Shown in pieces: positions 46,380 through 55,682 of a stretch of DNA of 64,000 bases. The notes under the pieces were generated by a model. The model did not search any database. It had not been told where the DNA came from and saw only the letters and a list, made by a program, of their open reading frames with translations. The translations under genes and the position numbers were made by a program. Origin of the DNA: Batkoa obscura. Its lineage: Eukaryota > Entomophthoromycota > Entomophthoromycetes > Entomophthorales > Batkoaceae. The stretch spans positions 124,001 to 188,000 of the forward strand of contig JASVEC010000030.1 of assembly GCA_030770535.1 (NCBI GenBank), read 5' to 3'. Position 1 is the stretch's first letter, and each line of letters begins with the position of its first letter.

Positions 46380-47150
46380 GGCTGCTTATAAATTCAACCA
46401 AGCCAACATTGGAGCTTCATTTGGTTTATTATAATCTCTTTTGTTTATATTGGGTGTAATAAGGGTAACAAGCAATAAAGGAGTGATAGATTTAAAATCG
46501 TATCCATATTTATATCTCTTAGACCAAAGCCCTTAATTTTAATGATTTCAAGGTTTAGAGAGAAAAACAAAAAGCAAGAAATTCAGTAAGTAAAATCGAA
46601 AAGCTTCATTAATTGTAATTCGGTTTGTGAATTTAAACTGACAAAAATTGTACAGTAATACAATTAGGTTCACTTTTATCTAAATCAATCTCTATTACAA
46701 GATTATTAAAGGTATATCTAGATCTTCTATATCAAAGTAAACTATTTTTAATGCTGATAAATTAAAAAAGCTGTAATCAATCTAGTTTGGATTTAAAAAA
46801 CTAAAATCACTTAATTTAATAATACTACTGCATTTGGATCATACGTAAAAATCTATCAGCTTGACAACTTTCTACATACGATTCCTACTTTTTATCAAAT
46901 AGGCGTCGTTATTATCTGTTCCAAAAAGGTAATCATAAATATCAATCAGTTCAATACTTCCCAATTTTTTAAAATCACCGAAACATCCAATATCAAAATT
47001 ACTACTTGAATCACTTTTAATTATTAAGTTTAATTTTGGGGTGAAGATAATACTCAGATCAAACTCGGTAGGCGCAAAGAAACTTTCATATGAATGGAAA
47101 CACAGCTATTTTAAGTTAATAAACTCCATTTTGGTTTTGTCAGAATTTTT
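46380..47150 (-). pseudogene. Decayed F-box/LRR paralogue fragment
   Basis: Near 47000-46930 the minus strand reads FDIGCFGDFKKLGSIELIDI, the counterpart of NIEYFGILKQLKSIKL in the gene at 1-1268. Other short leucine-rich pieces with stops continue toward 46380. An M105 element lies just outside at 47155. The F-box end is not visible. Confidence 0.5.
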
Positions 47151-47154
47151 AAGA

Positions 47155-47258
47155 TATGGAGATGTATCTTTTTGCTTAATAATTTTACTAACAATCTCTC
47201 CGCTCAAATAGCGCTTAAAAATGCAAAGTAATGAAACCAAAAAAAAAATAGCCCCATA
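47155..47258 (+). mobile_element. M105 foldback MITE
   Basis: TATGGAGATGTATCTTTTTG ... AATAGCCCCATA. Confidence 0.85.
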
Positions 47259-47377
47259 TATCCTATCATTAAAATACATTGAGATTGGTTTAATTTTATT
47301 TGGAGTTTAATATTTAATGTAATTATTTGCTTTACTAGTATAAGTATCGGTTTTCAAGGCTTTAGTTTGATTCAAAT

Positions 47378-47482
47378 AATGGGGATGTATTTTTGTATTT
47401 AAGAATTTTACTAACAATCTCTCCGCTCAAATAGCGCTTAAAAAATGGAAAAAATAATGAAGTCAAAAAAAGCACTCCCTAA
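47378..47482 (+). mobile_element. M105 foldback MITE
   Basis: AATGGGGATGTATTTTTGTA ... GCACTCCCTAA. The flanks are AA, not TA. Confidence 0.88.
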
Positions 47483-47529
47483 TCCTTAAATAAATCTATT
47501 GTTTATGAACATTCTTCGCCTAAATTGCA

Positions 47530-47719
47530 CTATTTCACTTGTTTACACATACAAAAAAACGAACATTTTCCAATAAAAGGTTTGCCATTCAATCGGAATT
47601 TTTTTTACGCATCCTTATAAATATAAAATTTAGCCTTGAGTTTACATGAAATTATGGAATTTTTTTATTGCAAAATATTTTTTTTTTTTGTAAAAGTGTG
47701 TAAACATAAGTGAAAATAC
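47530..47719. mobile_element. Miniature inverted-repeat element, another family (about 190 bp)
   Basis: Imperfect terminal inverted repeats: TATTTCACTTGTTTACACA on the left, GTGTAAACATAAGTGAAAATA on the right, followed inward by a TACAAAAAA-type arm. TA sits at both edges. The centre has no coding capacity. Edges are approximate because of indels between the arms. Confidence 0.55.
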
Positions 47720-47916
47720 TGTATATATGAACAACTTTATTAATTTTAGCAGTTTGATATTTATTCTATTATAAATATTAAATATTAAATATTCATATAA
47801 TTGATTATATTTTTATGTGTTATAAACGTTTTGTTTTAACTTTGTTTTATAGAATTTTTAAATTTCTTATTTCCATTTTTTATATTTTTGCTAATTTTTA
47901 CAGGTTATATTTAATA

Positions 47917-48014
47917 TATGAGAATGTTTTTTTAGTTTCCTCGCTTTTTTCATTTTAAGACGCTATTTAAATGGAAAAGTTACTAGTAAAATCCTTAAAA
48001 AAATGCATCCCCAT
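47917..48014 (-). mobile_element. M105 foldback MITE
   Basis: TATGAGAATGTTTTTTTAGT ... GCATCCCCATG. Several internal differences. Confidence 0.78.
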
Positions 48015-48179
48015 GCATCAAGTAAATTATTTTATATTTAATAATTTTGTTTATGATATTAGTTGAATGCTTGTTTAAATAAATATAGTCATTCCAATAT
48101 TATAACTTAAACTTATTGTAAATATAGAAGTTATTAAAAGTTTTATATTTTAATTAAAAACAATATAAAATAATATATA

Positions 48180-48225
48180 AAAATATGTATTTTTATTTAA
48201 GAATTCTATTAATGGCTTTTTATTA
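48180..48225 (+). mobile_element. M105 fragment
   Basis: Only the first half is recognisable (GTATTTTTATTTAAGAATTC, then TATTAATGGCTTTT). Confidence 0.45.
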
Positions 48226-48432
48226 AACAATGTCCAAACAATAAAAAAACGATAAATTTACAAAAAATGTTTTTATATTTATGTAAATCAATTTAAACAA
48301 AAATGTTTTAAAATTAACTTAAATTTCTAACAACCTTGAGTTGGTTAACAAACCAATATAAGTTACAAAAGCTAATCTCATAATTTATATCCCAGTTATT
48401 TAAATAACTGTTATATTTAATTTTTTTTATTA

Positions 48433-48536
48433 TATGGGGCTGTTTTTTTTGATTTCATTATTTTTCCGTTTTTTAACCACTATTTGAGTGGAAAATTTGT
48501 TAGTAAAATTCTTAAACACAAAAATACATCCTCATA
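48433..48536 (-). mobile_element. M105 foldback MITE
   Basis: TATGGGGCTGTTTTTTTTGA ... ACATCCTCATA, TA at both edges. Confidence 0.88.
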
Positions 48537-48698
48537 TATTAGTATTATTATTTTATATAATTTGTAATTAAATATCTTATATTTATAAACTACAGTTTAT
48601 TTTAATTATATAAATCAAAACTTATAAGCCATTAGCTTCATTTAAGATTATAATGCTGTATAAATAATTATTCTTATTTAAAATACAATATTTTATTA

Positions 48699-48788
48699 TA
48701 TAAAGATATGTTTTTTATTTAATATTCTTTCTACTTAAGTAGCGCTTAAAAATAGAAAAAGTGATAAAACTAAAAGAACATCCTTATA
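48699..48788 (+). mobile_element. M105 foldback MITE, degenerate
   Basis: TATAAAGATATGTTTTTTAT ... ACATCCTTATA. The core AGTAGCGCTTAAAAATAG is kept. Confidence 0.7.
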
Positions 48789-49039
48789 TAATTAAGGTTT
48801 AACTTTATATTTTTAGTTTTTTATCATAAAAGTTTACTTTTTTTTATATATATGTTGAATAATATTTTATACAAATACTCATTCTTTTCTTTATGTTATC
48901 ATTATATTATTATTAATATAGCTTTATGCTTTATTAAATAACCTTTTTTGTATTTTGTGTGTTTTTTTAACAAGTTAAAACTTCTTTTTAATTTTAAGCT
49001 TTTTATAATTAATATAAAATAAACAAGCTTTAAGCATTA

Positions 49040-49144
49040 TATGGGGATGTATTTTTGTGTTCAAGAATTTTACTAACAGTTTTTCCGCTCAAATAGTGCT
49101 TAAAAGATGGAAAAAGTAATGAAACCAAAAAAAACACCTCCATA
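49040..49144 (+). mobile_element. M105 foldback MITE
   Basis: TATGGGGATGTATTTTTGTG ... ACACCTCCATA. Close to the family consensus. Confidence 0.92.
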
Positions 49145-49196
49145 TGAGGATATCCGGAATTGGTTTTATTTTTTTACTCAATTTTTGATGATTTTA

Positions 49197-49299
49197 TATG
49201 GGGATATATTTTTATATTCGAGAATTTTATTAACAATCTTTTTACTCAAATAGCGCTTAAAAAATGGAAAAATAATGAAATCAAAAACATCCCCCATTA
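49197..49299 (+). mobile_element. M105 foldback MITE
   Basis: TATGGGGATATATTTTTATA ... ACATCCCCCATT. Only 52 bp from the previous copy, in the same orientation. Confidence 0.85.
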
Positions 49300-49640
49300 T
49301 ATGTTATTATCTGAATATCAGAAGACAAGTTTAATATACCTTTGGGTTTTTGAATATGGGTTACTTTATTACTCTTGTATTTGTATTGTTATGCAATATA
49401 TCAAGCCTATTTTTAAGAAAAAGGGGATGATTCATTCAAAAAATTAATACAGCTAATTAATTTATTTTATTAAAGTAGAATAAAATGTATTTTTGAACTG
49501 GTATACCTTGGTGTTAATATTTGAACTCTGACTCTAACTTTAATCTATTTTGGACTTCATGTAAAATTAAAAGCAAAATTTGCAATCAGATTTTAATCCA
49601 AAACTAAATCTCAAAAAAAAAAGAAAAGTATTTTTTTAAA

Positions 49641-50443
49641 ATGGATCAAGATAAAATTGAAAAGATTGATAGTTATGATTTATTAGAGGCAGAGATAGAA
49701 GAAAAATATAAAAAACAAAACATAAAAAGTATAATTAAAGATTTTGATTATGATGGTCAAGAAAATGATAATGAAATTTGGTTAATTCGTATACCAAAAA
49801 ATGTAAATATTTTTTAAATGATTTATAGTTTTAACAATTTTATTTTTAAAGTTCGATCAATCTAGTTTAAATAATGAAAAAATAGAACTGGATAGCAAGA
49901 AGTCAGAAATTAATTTAAAAAATGGTTGGAAACTAACTAATAATGATGCTAAACAAATCGACAATATGGTTCCTTTATTACCTGTACAGTATATGGATGG
50001 AATAATGGCTCCATGTAAGCTTTTTATAGTTCATGTTTTATTATTTTATTATTTATTCAGCTACCAAGAAGATCCAACGCTATCTTACTGTTAGTAAGAA
50101 ATTAGATACAAATAACAATTTTGAATTGGCAAAAAGAATGCGTGATGAACCTGTAGAAGCACCTAAAAAAGTAGAAGGTTTAACTATGAGCTTCCATCCA
50201 GTAGGATTTTTTACAGGTATGTTAAAGTGTTTTGTATTATTACATACTAACTTTGATTTACTAGGCGAGAAAGAGATTAAAACTGAACTTGAATTTAAGG
50301 AAAAAAATAATAAAGAGAAAAAAAGTAAAGAAAAGAAAAAGAGTGCCAAAGTAGGCAACTCTGAGCTTGAAGTTAAAACTGAGGACCACAGTGAAGCCAA
50401 AAAATCTAAGAAGAAGAAGAAGTCTAAAAAGGATAAAGAATAA
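49641..50443 (+). CDS. RPA34: RNA polymerase I subunit RPA34-like
   Basis: Exons 49641-49802, 49852-50014, 50061-50216 and 50265-50443 encode 219 residues (yeast RPA34.5 has 233). Matches to the yeast subunit as I recall it: EIWLIRIPKNFDQSSL near 48-62 (yeast QVWLIKFPSNVDISKL), PKKVEGLTMSFHPVGF near 145-160 (yeast VPKVEGLKLEHFATGY), and the Lys-rich tail (KEKKSKEKKKSAK then KKSKKKKKSKKDKE). The subunit pairs with RPA49 on Pol I and promotes rRNA synthesis in the nucleolus. The third intron (50217-50264, GTATGT ... TACTAAC ... TAG) is 48 bp with no in-frame stop, so retention would also give an open product. Confidence 0.8.
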
Positions 50444-50680
50444 TAATTAAATTGAATAAACATTATATAGATTTGTCACTTTTTATTTTTATTTTTTATG
50501 ACTTTTATTAATCCCATTTTGGGCAAGTCTTATTTCATAAAAATAAGGTTGTAGTCAAAAGCAAGAGATTTTGTTTTTGCCTCAATAAAATTGTCAAATA
50601 GCTTTACATATAATCAAAAATTTTGTATAAGCTGATCCCTTCTTTCTCATCAAAAAATATTTTTTAATAACTTGTATTTA

Positions 50681-51766
50681 ATGAGAGAAGAAGCTAAATT
50701 ACCTTATCTATATCAAATAAGTAGCCAAAATAAAAGATGGAGATTCGCGATCAAAGACATTAAACAATTAAGAAAACATCAGCGGGAAATAGCTAAAAAA
50801 GAGTTTGAAGTTAGAAAAGAAGTAGAAATTGTAAGTAATACCATCTAATTCTATGTTGATATTAAACTTAAAAAGAGAAGACTGGAAGAAGAAGGAAAAA
50901 GTGTAGATAATTCAGAGAAGTTAGAAAGGTTAGAAAAGCTAGGGTATCTTACATTACAAGAAGAGCAAGCCATTCTCACGTACCATTCATTAAAAGCACA
51001 ATCAATCATTAAACATTTTAAATTTAATAATGAAATATTAGTAAGTATTGACAATTTCATGTTTTTATTAGCTCACTTCAAATTCTAGATTACATGCTTA
51101 CAATATTTCAAAAGATTTTATTTGAGTAGTCATTTATTAGAATATAACATACCAGCTATTCTGTAATTTGATTTTAATTTATAAAAGATGGTTTATTAAT
51201 CCTATCAGTTTCGCCTGCCTTTATTTAGCAATTAAAAGTGAGAATCGGTGGATAAGCGTTGACAAGTATGCTGAAACAGTAAAAGTTCCACCAAAAGAAG
51301 TACTAAGATTGGAATATTTAATAAGTCAAAAGATTGAGTTTGACTTTAAAGTTTATAAACTAAATACCCCACTAAATGGCATTGTTTTGGATTACCAAAG
51401 GTTTGATGATAGCGCCAATTTAGAGGACATCTTAAAGGAGTGTAATGTCAAGGCTAGAAAGTTAATGTATTTTGACACTTTATTATTGGCCAATCCTTCT
51501 CAGTTAGCTTTAGCTTTATTTGACCTACAAAGTCAAAAAGATAAAAATATCCGATTTGATAAGTAATCTATTTTACCATATTATGTTATATTAATTAAGA
51601 AATTTAAAGGTATTTAAAGATGGCATTTGAGAAGGAATATCCGCGAATCCGAGAGATTATTGACCAACTCAAAGTAGTTTTAAATACCTACTTAACTACT
51701 GAGTTTGGAGATATTGAAAGGCAAATCAAGGCACTTAGGGTTAAATATTATTTTATTAAACTTTAG
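50681..51766 (+). CDS. CCL1: Cyclin H (CDK-activating kinase / TFIIH cyclin)
   Basis: Exons 50681-50830, 50876-51040, 51089-51162, 51209-51562 and 51610-51766 encode 299 residues. The N-terminus has YQISSQNKRWRF, equivalent to the conserved SSQ.R.W.F of cyclin H. Cyclin box one follows at about 85-190: the helices ITCLQYFKRFYLSSHLLEYN and FACLYLAIKSENRWISVD lead to RLEYLISQKIEFDFKVY. Cyclin H partners CDK7/Kin28 in TFIIH to phosphorylate the Pol II tail and activate other CDKs. The second box is shorter than usual, and the last exon rests on an acceptor at 51609; without it the protein would stop after FDK at 51568. Starts 238 bp after the RPA34-like gene. Confidence 0.82.
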
Positions 51767-52855
51767 TCATTTTATCATGTTAATTTGATGTTTTTACTCT
51801 ATTTGAAAATGTTCTATCTGATATTCGATACTTTATTTTATCTATATATTACTAATGACTAAGATTTTCAATTTAGTTTATAATAATAAAATAGTAAGCT
51901 ACGTTTAATTTGAAATATACCATTTCATAGAGTTATGCCAATTTTAGTTATAAACAAAAGTAGCTAAGAAACAGATTAATAAAATAGAAAGGTTCCTCAT
52001 GAAGGATATTCAGTTAACAGACACATGGCAGATATAACACTAGAGGGAAGAACAATCAGGGTAGGTAAGGTACTATAAGTGACATTGATAGCCTGTAAGG
52101 GCTCACCGAAGACTTGACATATTGGAATAAAGTGGTAACACTTTAAGAGCTGAAATATAAATCAAATTAAAACCGGAATCTTCGAAATCATATTATTGAA
52201 CTTTGCAAACGTTGTTTATTTAACTCAAAATAGCAAAATGGCTAGACAAAGATAAAGCAACCGGTTACTAATATCCTTATTTAGGTTTAAAATAGAAGTT
52301 CAGGGGTAATGAAACTAAAGATAAAATGAAATAAAATCAGGGAATGATAACTTAAGGGTTGATTGGATTGTGACTTTTGGACCTTAATTAATAATTGAAT
52401 TAGAATATAACTCATGTTAAGTATCCAGTCTTAACAAATTACTCATAGTTTAAAATAGCACTAACGTATAAATATGATAAATTTGTAATAGGGTGGGCAT
52501 TGAAATATAAATATAACTTCATTTATTCATTAAGCAGTATTAAAAATAAGAGACTATATTATATTATTTCACATACTATTTTAAATTACATTCAGTCAAT
52601 GAGCATTTCTTTCTATTAATATAAGATTATTTAGTTTAATTTTCAAAACGGATATAATTATCCCAGAATTTAATAATTCGGTGTTTTAATTCTATAAAAG
52701 TCTAATAACATTTACATTTGCTTAATCCAAGGATTTTGTAGAATGATTTTGAAAAGCAATCTAAGCTTTAGGAAACAAAAAATTCCTGAAGGGTAAATTT
52801 AATTTAATTATCAAAACAATCACCGAACCTCAAAGTAATACTACAAATAAAAAGA
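51767..52855. other. Gene-free stretch
   Basis: No convincing gene. 51950-52150 is a little more GC-rich (ACATGGCAGATATAACAC region) and could be an old coding or repeat remnant, but no frame stays open. Confidence 0.4.
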
Positions 52856-52863
52856 TATATAAA
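52856..52863 (+). promoter_or_regulatory. TATA box
   Basis: TATATAAA, 44 bp before the ATG at 52907. Same position and type as in the other two permease genes. Confidence 0.55.
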
Positions 52864-52906
52864 ACCAAGATATGAGAAATCAAAATTAAAATATTCTTAA
52901 AGTAAA

Positions 52907-54496
52907 ATGAGTACAGCTACATTTACAGATCAAGCGTTTACATTAGAGGAGAAGGATTTAGTTACCATTGAATCTGGCAATATCAATAATGATAATCAAC
53001 CAAAAGTAGTCTTATCAAAGAATCAATTTATAATCGTAATAATAGCTTTGATATTAACAATATTTATAGCTGCCTTAGACAATACCATTATAGGGACTTC
53101 TTTAAATACAATAACTTCAGAGTTTGATGCCTTAGATCAAATTTCTTGGGTAGCTACTTCATATTTATTAACTTCTACTGCTTTTCAACCCCTTTATGGT
53201 AAATTTTCTGATATCTTTGGAAGAAAATTAACTACTTTGTTCGCTTTATCCATTTTTTTGATTGGTTCAATTTTATGTGGGGCTTCTACCAATATTATTA
53301 TGCTGATTGTTTCAAGAGCTATTGCTGGTGTCGGAGGTGGAGGTTTAATTTCATTATCAGTTATTATAATTTCTGATATTGTAGTACTTGAGAAAAGAGG
53401 GCTGTATACTGGTATGGTAGGAGCAAATTTTGCAGTTGCTTCAGTTGTTGGGCCATTATTAGGAGGTTATCTTACAGAAAGTGTTTCTTGGAGATGGTGC
53501 TTTTATATTAATGTCCCTATTTGTATAGTAGCTATGATTGTTATTGCTAAATTTATAACTTTCCCTAGTGAAAACCAAAATCTACGTCAAAAATTAAAGA
53601 GAGTCGATTATTTAGGATCTATCTCTATCCTTGCATTTACTATCCTTTTAGTCCTAGCTCTTAATTGGGGTGGCCAAGAATATCCTTGGAATTCTGCTGT
53701 TATTATTTCCCTATTTATTTTATGCTTTATTTCTTTAGCCTTATTCATTGTATTACAATGGAAAGTATCTAAAGAACCTATAATTCCTGGCCATGTCTTA
53801 GTAAGAAATGTAATATCAGCTGACCTTACCGCATTTTTTAATGGATGTATATTTTTTGCTACAGTAGTTTATTTGCCAATATATTATCAAATCGTTCATA
53901 AGGAATCCATTATTCAATCTGGGCTAGAATTACTGTCTACTATGTCTGGGCTAGTGTTCTTTTCTATTACTTCTGGGATATTCATTGTAAAAACCGGAAC
54001 CTATCGTTTGCTTTCAATTAGCGGTACTTTTATAGGCTTAACTGGTGTGATATTATTAGGCGTCCTTATGCGCAATGACATTTCACATGCTGAGCTTTTA
54101 GGCTTTTCTTTAATGATTGGTGTTGGAGTTGGCTTATGTTTACAAACAAATACTATTGTTTCACAAGCAGCTGTCGATTTAAAAGATGCAGCTATAGTAA
54201 CTTCCCTAACTAGTTTTAATTTTTCATTAGGTGGCGTGGTTGGTATTGCCGTCCTTGGATCTGTTTTTCAAAATTCATTGACTAGTTCATTAACTCGAGA
54301 AGTACCAGAAGTTAACATTCAGCAACTAGTTAAAGATTCAAGTTATTTAATCAGCTTTAATGAAGAGATTATACAACGCGTTGTTGGGTGCTATGTTACT
54401 GCTTTTCGTACATTATTTTTAGGTGGTATTGCTTTCTTTGTACTCTCTTTTATTTCTACTCTATTTTTAAAGCATATTCCTCTTAAAAAGAAATAA
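52907..54496 (+). CDS. MFS DHA2-type (14-span) drug:H+ antiporter
   Basis: Single exon, 529 residues, about 14 hydrophobic segments. LDNTIIGTSLNTI at 57-69 is the helix 1 motif of the 14-span drug antiporter family. GKFSDIFGRK at 98-107 is the loop 2-3 motif. GANFAVASVVGPLLGGYLT is the helix 5 antiporter motif. SWRWCFYINVP is the usual family landmark after it. Members export toxic compounds, amino acids or siderophores in exchange for protons at the plasma or vacuolar membrane. The substrate cannot be told from sequence. Not closely related to the two permeases at 30-36 kb. Confidence 0.9.
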   Translation: MSTATFTDQAFTLEEKDLVTIESGNINNDNQPKVVLSKNQFIIVIIALILTIFIAALDNTIIGTSLNTITSEFDALDQISWVATSYLLTSTAFQPLYGKFSDIFGRKLTTLFALSIFLIGSILCGASTNIIMLIVSRAIAGVGGGGLISLSVIIISDIVVLEKRGLYTGMVGANFAVASVVGPLLGGYLTESVSWRWCFYINVPICIVAMIVIAKFITFPSENQNLRQKLKRVDYLGSISILAFTILLVLALNWGGQEYPWNSAVIISLFILCFISLALFIVLQWKVSKEPIIPGHVLVRNVISADLTAFFNGCIFFATVVYLPIYYQIVHKESIIQSGLELLSTMSGLVFFSITSGIFIVKTGTYRLLSISGTFIGLTGVILLGVLMRNDISHAELLGFSLMIGVGVGLCLQTNTIVSQAAVDLKDAAIVTSLTSFNFSLGGVVGIAVLGSVFQNSLTSSLTREVPEVNIQQLVKDSSYLISFNEEIIQRVVGCYVTAFRTLFLGGIAFFVLSFISTLFLKHIPLKKK

Positions 54497-54687
54497 TTCA
54501 TTTGTTTTTCATGTATGTTTATATAATAATAATAATAAACTTTATATAATATTAAACTATGGAATACTAAGTGCGTTTATGATATATATAATCTTATTGT
54601 GGTTGGTTTTAAAACATATACTAAAATAAAGGAAATTAAAATAAGGAGCCACATTAAAATCTTTGATTTTAAATGAGCAAGATATCA

Positions 54688-54789
54688 TATGGGGATGTAT
54701 TTTTGTGTTTAGGAATTTTACTAACAGTTTTTTCACTCAAATAGCGCTTAAAAAATGAAAAAAAATGAAGTCAAAAAGACACTTCCGTA
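54688..54789 (+). mobile_element. M105 foldback MITE
   Basis: TATGGGGATGTATTTTTGTG ... ACACTTCCGTA. First of four copies that alternate in orientation over 1 kb. Confidence 0.9.
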
Positions 54790-54994
54790 TGTCAAATATA
54801 AAATAGCAAAAAAAATAAAATAAAACATGAAATGAAATAAAATGAAAGTAAAAAAATTTATAAGATCCCAAAAGTAAACGGTTTATTTAAATTTAAATTT
54901 AAATATCCAAATAGAAATCCCCTTTATAGAAAATAGGTATTTCTAACCAAAAACTAATGTTAAGACTTTGAGTTTCTATAATTTGAGTGATAAT

Positions 54995-55098
54995 ATGGGA
55001 GCGTTTGTTTTGACTTCATTACTTTTTCCGTTTTTTAAGCACTATTTAAGTGGAAAATTTGTTAGTAAAATTGTTAAACATAAAAATACATCCCCATA
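54995..55098 (-). mobile_element. M105 foldback MITE
   Basis: TATGGGAGCGTTTGTTTTGA ... ACATCCCCATA. Its + strand frame is open throughout and forms most of an 84-codon frame (54968-55222). Confidence 0.9.
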
Positions 55099-55273
55099 TC
55101 AAAGCAGTAACTTCATATATCACCTAAATAATCAAAAAAAGCAAAAGCACTATTTAATACCTTTTTTCAACCTTTCTGTTCTTTTATTACGTTTTTTCAA
55201 TATATTACTTTATAACAATTAAATATCAAACGTATTTAAAACCATTTCTTAAAATATCGAATTATTCACTAAG

Positions 55274-55372
55274 TAAGGATATATTTTTTGTTTGAATTTT
55301 ACTGATAGTCTTTCTACTCAAATAGCGCTTAAAAAATAGAAAAAGCGATGAAACCATAAAACATCTTCACGT
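55274..55372 (+). mobile_element. M105 foldback MITE, degenerate
   Basis: TAAGGATATATTTTTTGTTT ... ACATCTTCACGTTA. The core AAATAGCGCTTAAAAAATAG is kept. Confidence 0.75.
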
Positions 55373-55580
55373 TAAACTATTATCTTTTTATTATATTTTT
55401 TATTATTATTAGATTTTATTACAAAGTATGATATTTTCAATATTAAAATATAGTCACTACTATTAAAACTAAGCTACTGATTTATGACTGTAAATATTGA
55501 AAGAATATGTTTTCCTAAAAATGCCTATTTAATTTCTAAAAACATGTGAAATTATCACAGTTAAAATATTTTTTTCAATA

Positions 55581-55682
55581 TATGGAGCTGTTTTTTAGTT
55601 TCATTATTTTTCCATTTTTTAAGCGCTATTTGAGTGAAAAAACTGTTAGTAAAATTCCTAAACATAAAAATACATCCTCATA
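55581..55682 (-). mobile_element. M105 foldback MITE
   Basis: TATGGAGCTGTTTTTTAGTT ... ACATCCTCATA. Its + strand frame is open. Confidence 0.88.

Noticed and set aside
49160-49447. 95-codon frame as a gene
   Set aside because: Its first third is an M105 element read in frame; the rest is low-complexity.
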